Positions 52,301 through 63,100 of a stretch of DNA of 64,000 bases are shown here, one piece after another. Source of the stretch: Triplophysa rosa. Its lineage: Eukaryota > Chordata > Actinopteri > Cypriniformes > Nemacheilidae. Position 1 is the first letter of the stretch; each line of letters opens with the position of its first letter. The notes under the pieces are model-generated. The model did no database searches and had not been told where the DNA came from. It saw only the letters and a list, made by a program, of their open reading frames with translations. Both the position numbers and the translations under genes were made by a program. Location: positions 5,479,045 through 5,543,044 of the forward strand of contig NC_079892.1 of the NCBI RefSeq assembly GCF_024868665.1, given 5' to 3'.

Positions 52301-55300
52301 ATTAACTTAACTGCTGACTCAAGTATTCACAGACGATTAAACAAATCATACGACAGTTAACCTCCATCACTCTGTTAAGTTTTCAACCCAATAGCAATTG
52401 ATATTGAGAACAGGAAATGACATATTTCTTCTTTTCGACTGAGGTCAGCAGCTCCATTACTGTGATATAAATAACACATACGGTAAGCCGCTATTAGTAG
52501 AACAATGCAAAATTCTCATCCATGTGGAAAAGAGCTGGGCGTCTACCACTTAGGGAAAACAAATGTATAGTCTATCAGCTGTTTTCATACTGTGATGTAA
52601 GGTAGAGGTGAGATCACTGGGTTGCCAGGATACAGTGCACCACAAATAAAGATTCCCATTTGCAAACACTGCCTATTAACACTTTTACCTAAGTGACGAA
52701 AGCGACTTTTCCTTCTTTTAAGAGGTCAATACCAGTTTTGTGTTAAGTCTCAAAGCACACAGAGCTTTGTGTGACCTTAGCTAAAAATAACATTAGACAA
52801 AAACTGAACATTCACCTAATGACTCTACATTGTTCGCAGAACATAATTCGCATAGCAAACATTTTTCGTACATATGCACAAGAGTATATGGGTGATTCTA
52901 TAATTGCAGGTACATTTTGTGTCCGAAGTCGTTTTTTGTCAGGTTTTTGTTTTGTCTGGGTGGTGATTTTTTATTTGTTACTTCACATAATCAGAAGATG
53001 TTTCAGGCCATGACATTAATATATTTCTTTTATAAAGTGTCTTATGTAGGTGAAAATCGTGATTTTATTGTTGCCTAATACATCAACACTGTTACCTTAT
53101 TTGCAAAGGTAAAACAGAATTGATCACTGACCGCACTGTGGGTCATTTCGTTTATTTTAACCATGATTTGAGTAACACCATGTGTTCAAAGCATTTATGC
53201 TAGCAAGTGGAGTTTTTGGCTAAAAAGCTTGAAATTGTCAGTTCTGTTACATTCAACACTGTTACCAAGGTAGACGTGCAAAAGAATTGACAGATACGCA
53301 TGTAGGAAAGAGGGAGAGAGACAGGGTAGTGTCTGACAGTGTTTCACTTTATGAAATGCAAAATGTATCTCCAATTATAGAATCACCCATGTGTATGAAA
53401 AGATAAGTTAAAAACAACGTAAAAAGTGAATCAGATTAACAGTAACAGAAAGATCCAAAAAGCTTTCAGCAAGATAAAGAGTGCTTAATAAACATTTTTA
53501 ATTCAAATATTACGATTTTGAATACTTCAAAGCACCAGATGAATTAAAATGATTTACATAATCCTGAGTACTAAAAAATCATAACTAACATCAGAAAATG
53601 ATCCAAGATGAAATGCAACCAAATATGCCTTACCTGCAATTGCATGTGGTTCCTCCGCATGCTGCTCCGCGGTTTCGTTCTGCTCCATCAAACACTTAAT
53701 ATTATCTTGATGTAATCCACTCACGCTCTCGGTCGTATCGGAAGGTCGCGGTTCTGTAGACAAACTAATATCTGTATCCACTGAGGAAGTGTGTTCTAAA
53801 TCCTGATGTAATTCACTAATAATATCCAAAGGGGAAGTCAGCTCAGCTGTTAAGGAAGAGGGATTGTGTAGGTCAGATGTGGAGCCGTTCTCCAACCCCA
53901 CAACTACATCACTTACAGCATCCGTAGAAGAATCCGCACTGTCTTCAGTGAAAGCCGTCTCGTTTGAAATGGTGGCCAAGTCGATGCATCCATCAGAAGT
54001 CACATAAGAGATTTCTACCCCGTCGGTTTGGGAAGGTTGGTTGTGTGCGCTTTCCATTAAACCTTGAACTAGGTCATTCACACCAACAGTAAGATCTGAT
54101 ATTGTATTCACGCCCTCCAAGGAAGGATCTGGAAGCTGGACGTGTGCCTTGCATTCGGTGTCACTGACGTGTGCTGTTTCCAAGCGATCAGGAAGATCGC
54201 CGATTGTTTCCTGTGAAGTGGAGACCATTTCCTTTTCCTCTAGAAGTTCCTCCTGATGTTTCTTCATTTCTTCTTGTTCAATATTCAACGCAGAAAGTTC
54301 AGGACCTGTAACTGACAGCTCATGAATCTCATTTAAATTTGTGTCATCTCCAGATGGCTCCTCTAGAATCTGTTCAACCTCTTTTGACAAAGAGTTCAGC
54401 TCAACATTTGTTTTCAATTCCTCTTTATCTCTTAATGTCGTTCCTATTATTACGTCAGAAGGTTCTGTGGACAATACTGTGGACGCACCCTGTTGAATAT
54501 CAGTTGTGATAAAGGTTTCAGAGTCAACGGGTAGACGGCTAGCTTCATCAGAGGGTTCAGATTGTGGTCTTTCTTTAGGAGTTACTTTTTTAATTTCTTC
54601 AGACAGGAATGCTTCCTTAGCGATGCCATCATATCCCCCTGCTTTTGTTTTGATTTCACATTCCAAGTTGTCCAATAACGTCTCCAGACATTCTGATGTG
54701 GTTTCTGAAGATGATGCGTGAGAGTGGTCCGAAGGCTCCTCAGATGGTCCTTCAAGAGATAAAGTCTCAGGAACAGGCGTAAGTCCTCGCCCACCCTTGT
54801 GAGTAGGTCCTGGTGCCATGTTTGGCCGCAGACTGATTGGCTCCGAAGAATCAACTTCTGAAATGCTAAATCCAGAGTTCTGCTTTATGCTAACGTCATC
54901 CGCGACCAAACCAGAAACTGAGTCAGAGTTGCCTTTGGTGTGTTCGTTCCAATTTCCTGTCTCTGGGCAATCGACTGGATCGGCAACACCACTTTTATTG
55001 TTTTGAACCAATGAGTTAAAGTCAGAATTTATCTGAATTGAGATTAAGGTAGGTTCACCGTTTTCTGAAGAACCCTTGGCAGCCGGTTTAGGCTCGATCT
55101 TGTCGTTACGCTGACCATTTTCCTCTGGATCATGGGAAGAAAGTGCTAAAGAGTTTGAGACTGTTTCCTGGCTGCTGCTCTTTGTCTCCCCTTCCTTTTC
55201 CTCTGGTAAGTCCCCTCTCCAACAAACATCTAAACTCCCATCCTCTCTTTGTAAGGACTGACTAGCTTCCGTAGGTAGGGAACTGTGATCCTGAGACTGT

Positions 55301-57125
55301 GCGTGGCCCATGTCTAAGGACTCAAGGTTGCCAGATTGTGTGCTAGAGTCGGTCTCTGAACTCCTCTGGTAAGCTTCGGGCTCTTGGTTCCCTTTATCAA
55401 CGCCCTGCTTGGCACTGATTACGCCGAGCTCTGTATCAGCTTCCTCTCCCTGGTTTCCACAGGAAGGGGCACTGAAACCCACAGAATCAGCTTCTGCCCG
55501 CCACTCTGCACACTTATCTGACACCTTCCCGGTATCCCCTACAGCTGGTGTGTCAGGTTCCACCTCCTTGTCTCGTGATTGGCCATGATCTCCGGTGCCA
55601 TTCTGAAAAGGGCACAGTCCATCCGCCAGATTGTTCAGAAGCGCTTTGCAAGTTTCTTGTTCTGCACTAGGTTCTTGATGTTCAGAGTCTAGCGAGTTGA
55701 AGCAGTCAACAGTCTCTGTCCTACGACTTGAACCTCTGTCAAGAATCAGCAGCGCAGGCTTAGGCTGTACCAGAGAATCTTCCTGAATAAACAAAGATCA
55801 AACATGGCTATTAAATAAAGCAGCGTGCCTCATATAGCCCTCATTAAAACTGACATTAAACATTCACCCAGATCGAGCGAACAAGGGTGTGTGTACAGAG
55901 GGAGCGAGAGAGAGAAGAAACAGTCTGTGATCTGCTTTTAGTCACTTCCTGTAGTCACAGATAGCGACCTCCTGCAGAGTCTTAGCTCAAAAGCAAACAT
56001 ACCCGCTGATCACACAAAACTGGAAGTGTCATTGGGGTTTATCCAATAATGAAAACACTGTCCTCATTTACTCATCCTCAAGTAGTTCCAAACCAAATAA
56101 CAACTTTCTGAAATACTAATGGAGACAATTAGCATAAAAGTTGTGCTTTTTCATACAATAAAAACAGAAACCACTGACAGTTATGGTCATCAATTTTATT
56201 GTATGCAAATAACATCTTTCTTATCTCTTTGAGTTCAACAGAAGTAACTCGGTCAATAAAAGCTTGGATTAACATGAGTGCATAAATTCAAAAAAATGAT
56301 TTTTTTGGGTGAATTTGGAGAATCAAAACAGCAGCCATAGACAAACCAACTGCCACAGACACCCAAACACTCAGCAGTGACTCACCTTCTGATGTGACCG
56401 AATAAGATGTTGGAGCTCCTCCACATCATGCCGAAGGTTAGGCGGAGGACTACCTGGCACGTCCTCCAGTGTCAGGGTGTAGGTGTTTACCTTCGGGTGG
56501 TGTAGCAGCACTCTCCCTCCCGGGTAACGCCACTTGGACGCTTTCGTCTCCAGCTCTGGCAAGTTCTCAACCCTGCCAAACACAAACATAGCAAACTTGA
56601 GAGAACGCCCAGTCTTGAGGCACTGTATCAGCATGGCCACACCCAGCACACCTACAGAGGACGTGAATTAATACCAAATCCTGATCCGTGTTGACCCATC
56701 GTACAAAGATAATTCAGAGCGTGAAAAAAACACTTGTTCATTCAATAAACAACGGCTGATCTTAAAACAGGTTTACATCCGTGACATTGCGATGAGCTCA
56801 GAGAACAGGAATTTCATTGTTCCTTCAGACAGAACAATTAAATAAATATACTCACTTTCAATAGTGTAAAATGTGTTCTGCTTTCTCTTCCTCACACGGG
56901 GAAGATAAATGAAGCATGATTTCATTTAAAGGCAAAAGTACTACATTTGTACAGTGAACATAATTGATACTAATACCATAGTATTTTGATATATGTACCT
57001 TGGTTTTATTGTGGCATTCCAAGTGTCAAAAACACTCTAGTTATGCTTACCTTAGCGCTTCCTTTTATACAAGTCATGTCAGCTCATGTCAAAAATAAAT
57101 ACCCACAAAGCTTTCGTAAAGGAAA

Positions 57126-57186
<61 letters not shown>

Positions 57187-60100
57187 GGTGGGTGGCTCGA
57201 CACACGGGTGAGCGAGGACTGTTTTCACCTGCTCTGTATCTAAGGTATCCATAGCAACCCTGTGACATCACTAAGAGGAAACTAAAGAGTGCAGAGTAAA
57301 AAGGAGAAGCTTGCAGGCCTCACGACCCTGGGTGAAATTCTCAGCATTAGCAAGTTGGTAGATGCAATAAAAAGACGGACTCTTAAACAATGGAGAGCTG
57401 ATTGAGTTATTCTTTTTCAAACGCTCTTCATCATGTCTACCTTGCAATTGCAAGAGTGCCAAATGTATACAACATAGCGAAATGTAATAAAACTGTGATT
57501 TTCTATAAAGCATGTATACATAATACATTATAAATGTTGTCACAGTGCCTTTGTGGTGTCAAAAATCTTTGCAACCTGTCCCATGCAGGGATCCCAGGCA
57601 CAGACTATGAGAGCCGGAAGAAGCTGATGAAGGTAAACAACACACGTGCACACACAGGTAAAGCCATTTTTCAGAGCAAATCTTAAGACAGGATTTTGCT
57701 TTGAAACTGGTTTTTCAGATCACGAATGCTCGCTTTGAAAGTAAGATTGGAAAAGCTATTGGGGCTTTAACTGTTTACAAAGAGCTCACAGCCATATGGC
57801 TCGTCCTTGTGCTGTACTCTTATCTACCCCTACCAACCCCCCCGACACACACACACACACGCACACACACACACACACACACATTTCAACATCCCACAAA
57901 ATATCACCCCATTCTCACGATAAAGATGACATTCAAATAATCTAATTCATTAATGTTCGTAAAGATGAATATGCAAATAAATCAGCAATATCATTTGTGA
58001 TCTAGTTAGACAGCAATAAATTCACCAAGCTCTATTTGTCTAAGAGATTTCAAAGGTCAGAACGCCCGTCACAGTGTTATGTTTGGTATAGTCTGTTTTT
58101 AACAACCGTCCACTTGATGGCATTAATCTTTTAAGAAGTAAAAATTTCAATATTTTAAACCGTGACCATTTGCATTATGAAGACGATAAATGTTTATGAT
58201 GCTACATTTAAGAATGTCATTGTAAACGTGCGTTTGTTCGCGTTGTGGATATTTGGCACTTACTCTGTGAGCAGTTTTTGGAGTTGTTTGTGGCCTCTCT
58301 TCTGGGCGACCCTGGCCGGCGTACGACCCTGTTTGTTGGCGAGTCGGAGAGCCTCTCTTCCCCCTGGTTGCTGGAGAAGAAAGATCGCTACCTTGCGCAG
58401 CCCGCGTTTCGCAGCAAAGTGCAAAAGTGTGTCTTGTGGTCCAGGTTCTATCGAAGAAAACGGAGTTTAGTTAAGCCTCTGAAGACAAATTCATCATTTG
58501 TAATGCTCTTACAAACCTCCTTCCCTAATACAGAAGTGTTTTTAAAAACAACAATCTCCATAAGCAATGATGATAAAACGCTGCTAAAAAGTGCCACACT
58601 CACTGCTCCATAGGGACTTCAGAGATAAATTCCCACCCCCTGCAACTCATGGACCAATAACAGAGAGCCATTCCAACTATACCCGCCCCCAAATTCTCTT
58701 GACCCCTGTTAAAAGAATCTCAAGACCAACTTGTGCAAATATCATTTCAGTAGATAATTTACAATGACGACCGAAAAGCTACTGAGTGAAAGACGCAAAC
58801 ATATTCGAACGCATTTATCACAAATACAGCGATTACGGCGTGCCGTTTTAGAAAGTTCTGGAAGCTTGACTGAGGCGCCCCGTGAAAGCAACAGAGACAG
58901 AGGCAGGATTGTTCTTGCTGGTTAATGAGAGGCTGAGAATGAGACTGCCCTCGTTTTATCGGCCCACTGAGGACCTGACAACCAATTTGAAGCCCGGAGC
59001 GAGAAGAAAAAAGGAGAACTTTGGTGGGGTGTAACCTGGCACAGCATGGGACAGCAGATCGGGATCACTAAACAGTCAGACGCTTCGAGACACAACAGGC
59101 AGGATTTCAGACACGGACAAGACACTGCATTGAAAAGGGTGGTGTGACAAGTAACCAAATTTGACCTTTGATACATTCATTTATATCTATACACCAAAGA
59201 TGTATAACACATTAGGAGTGTCACAATATCAGACATTAACCAAAACTTGTTCATTTATAGATTAGTTATATAAAGGTAGTTTAAATAGTTACTATAAAGA
59301 AGATACCCTGGTACATCACCTTTTCCACCGTTTTGCAATGCATGCCACGTGTCTGAATACCAGCATATTCCCAGCTGGAATCTTCCGTGGTGTCTTGGAG
59401 ATTCATGCAGTGGAAAGCGTCTTTATAAGTTAAGTTTTTTTACTTAATGCCCTGTTTAATTTCACTTAGCCAAGACTGTTGCCAGCAAATGCCAACTGAT
59501 GCACTGGGCGAGATGCCCGCGGGCTGCTCCGGTTTCAGGGTTGGTCCGGGAGCTCAGCGCCAGCTGCAACAAATGCCGGACTCATTACACATCGAGGCCT
59601 TCCCGAAAGACAAAAATGTCAGCTAGGAATTCAGTTTTACTGAAACACAAGATCTGGTCACTCTTTTAAAGAGCCACAATCACTTTCAAACCATGAAAAT
59701 ATACAGAACAACTTTGGATTGGAATGTAAAACTAAAAGGTCTACTTTAACTTGATCTTAATCTGCAGGAAAAACAAAACGCTACCAACATGTGCTCAGGT
59801 ACCAGATAAAACTCTCTATTGTGATCTCGGAGCTATTTCGGTGTGCTGAACTCGGCATGAAAAGAGAACAAAGCTTTTAGATGCTTTACTGAACGAGTTA
59901 TTTAAAATCAAGGCTGTTTATAAGAGATAAGTCTGTGCTTATTATGATGTCAATGCCTGTTGAGCCTTTGTTAGCTCTTATCTCTCACCGCTCATGGTCC
60001 GGTTCTTGCCACGCCTGCGCAACTAACCGTCCTCCTACGTGGACCCGGATGGCACATTTAGCTTAAAAGACAATAGGAAATAGGACACGTGGTCCATTCT

Positions 60101-63100
60101 TCTGTCGCATCAGCTGCTCTGATGAATGATTCCTTGCTGTGCTGTGGTTCTCATCAAAGTGGCAGATCGGCCGGATCAACACACACTCTCAAGCACACTT
60201 AACATACACAAGCTTGTATATCTGTCCAGCGGATGGCAGCTGGGGAGGATGTGGCCATGCAAAGACTTCCGCCACGGTCTTAAGGGACCAGAATTCTCCC
60301 CACGGCACTATATGATTGTATACTGCCACAATCAGCTGATGTATTTTCAATTATTTGCTTAGGTTAATTATGATCATTTCACTTGACAGAACACTAGTTT
60401 CACTTCCTGTCTGCTTACCAGGCAACTAAATGGCCACAATGACTGTATTGTTATGCACATCCTCTAAGTTTTGCTCCATCCAATAAGATGTCTATGTATA
60501 TACTGTACACATGTACAGTATATACACATACATACATATACTGTACACACCTATAGTGTGACATAGCAAAAATAAAAAAACGAACTCTTAACAAGAACCT
60601 TGCTGCAAAATCCCAATGAAACACAAATCACGAGTCAGTGACAACCAGTGTTCATGGCATTTATCATAGGCATCTGCTGTCAACTTTGAAACGACTCCAA
60701 GGGCCAATTTAACAGTCTGAGTAAAAATGCTCTGTGCCAAAAAGAGCACTTTATTAGGGTGGGAATGTTTGCTTTAAGATTATCTGAAATAGCGTTCCCG
60801 GCCCGATAGGACAACAAGGAGGAGGAAAACAAGGTTAGAATGGACTAACAGTCTGAACCAACCCACATAACCATGCTAAAGGCCTTGTGCTGAAGACACA
60901 AAGCCCACGGTGTGAGATTTAACTTTACTGTACGAGTACAGAAACAAAGTGACCCAAAGACCTTGGGGTACACCTCACCTTTCTTAACCGTGCAAACAAT
61001 GAAAAATGAAAAAAGGCAAAAAAACTTTACATAAAGAATTTGCAAGTCTTTCTGTGTGGCACCTGAACAGCGTTTCCAAACTACCCATGTTGATCACAAC
61101 AACAGAGACTTTTGTAACAGAGAAGTAACATCCAAAACAGACATTTACAATTTAAAGTGAACTTCAAAAACAGAATTCATATTGCAAAAATGAATGAATG
61201 CCAACTCACCCATTCCCAAACTAGTTTCTATGGGAAAGTCTGTGCCCAGGACGCTCCAGCCTGGCGGTAGGGGCAGATGCTTAAGAGCAAGGGCTAGAGT
61301 ATCATCCAACCTCTCGCACTCCTTCAGGGGTGTCTGACACTCGTCCAGAAGTAACGCCCCCTCGCTCTTCCCAGCCGTGTTTACCAGAAACTGGGCCATA
61401 TCCAGGGCGAGGTCCTGCACGAACTGGAAGCGTTCCTCAGCCACGGGATCAACTGAGCCCCCCGGCCGAGCCTGGCACAGCGTAACCCGCACGGTTTCGC
61501 TGCAATCATGAGCTGTAGGATAGGGGTATGTAGTATTTAGTGTGCGTGATAACTTTTAGTACCATATATCCACATTTTTGTGAAACGCTTTAGAAATCTT
61601 AAAAGCTGCGATGGGTAACTTTTGTCTCTCTATCGCCACTCCCTGTTTGAAACATAAAATTGCGAGTTACTTATATGTTACATACCTATTTTTCGTCAAG
61701 TGAAACTGTACCGTATGATTTTATATAAAAATATTAATCATTATGAAACAGCTTACTGTTCAATTGGAATAACTGAGAAAACACTTACACTTATACATTA
61801 ACATATTTTGTTTGTCGTTAACAAAAATTTTTTTACGAATTGCAGCTTTAAGCTCTTCCTAAAATGTAGCCGCTATTGGTGCAGTCAACTAATTTATCTT
61901 TTTTACCACCCACCAAAATCTTATTTTGGAGCATTCATCAAACAAAAACAAGCAAGCCTTTATTAACAATAAATCAATTACAACATAAACATCAACTGTC
62001 TTTTTAATGGTCAGTTTTCTGATATCAAACAGGGAGGGTCTTTGAAACAGCTTCACATTTAAAACAATAGATCTTGCTTTATAAAAGACTTTGGCAGCCG
62101 CACATCCACAATCTAAAAAGAAACTATCTGTCAAGTATACAAATATAACTACCCAGAAACGTTCTTGAATTAACAACATTTATTTCAATGACTAAGAGGG
62201 AGGTCTGTCTTGTTTCACTACAGTCATGAGACGTCAATGCTACAACGCATTGCAAGGGCAAGTGTGTATGTGTGTTTGTGCGATTTCTGCAAAAAAACAA
62301 GATGTGGAATCACATCCATGCCCCCTTTGTATGACCAAAACATCTCAGCAAGACATCCATTTGGGTTCAAAGGGATTGCACCATTTTTGCAGATAAGTAC
62401 GTCTTAACAACCGAATGTTTTGAAATAAACCAAAGCAGAGTGGACCTCCAGCAGAGAGAGAGGGGGCTAAATGTGTGCCCTGGCAGGCCAACAGCGGTGC
62501 ACCTGAGGCAGATGATAGCAGACCATTCTTCATATGCTCTTAATGCAATGCCGAAAAGCCTTTAAGTGCACAGCTGAAGTAGTGATTACAAAACCGGTGC
62601 CAAACGTCTGTGAAGGATTCCATAACGTTACATCCACAGCGGCCTTGTGTGGGACCTTACGGGGGCCACGAGTAAAATGTATTCGCTTTTTCATATCCCG
62701 AATAAATAGCAGATGAGAGGGCTATTGTGTTTTAGGGTTTTATAGCTAAAGTATACAAAAAAGTCCATGCCTTGAAAATAAATCTTGAAAATAAAATAAG
62801 TCCCACATTTCATTATTTATGTCTACAGCACAGACGTATGTGGGATCACCAAAGTTTAACACCCAAGAATAAGCTATAGTAACAGGGATGTTTGCTTTAG
62901 CAAATATTTTATATCCATGCCAAATTTTCCCTCACCTATTAACACATTAAGCCAGAATGTGTTCATTAGGAGCTACGACGCATGCAGTTTTGTGACAGAA
63001 GTGTGAGCATATAAACCTTTAAAAGCAGCACTGGGACTTTTAGAAGAGCACAAACCCCAGAGTCCAGCCAAACAGAGGCTGACCTGTGGTAACCGGAACA

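Larger units (their letters stand above)
56573..58263. other. akap13 intron between exons 3 and 4
   Basis: 1.7 kb with two dinucleotide microsatellites (57127-57180 and 57848-57884) and an exon-like segment on the opposite strand (57589-57632). The rest is unique-looking. Confidence 0.8.

Noticed and set aside
54506..55006. Plus- and minus-strand alternate frames inside the giant exon
   Set aside because: Shadows of the 716-codon akap13 frame, with no independent support.
57301..58262. An extra akap13 exon between visible exons 3 and 4
   Set aside because: Exon 3 leaves in phase 2 and exon 4 enters in phase 2, with conserved protein continuing across the join, so none is needed.
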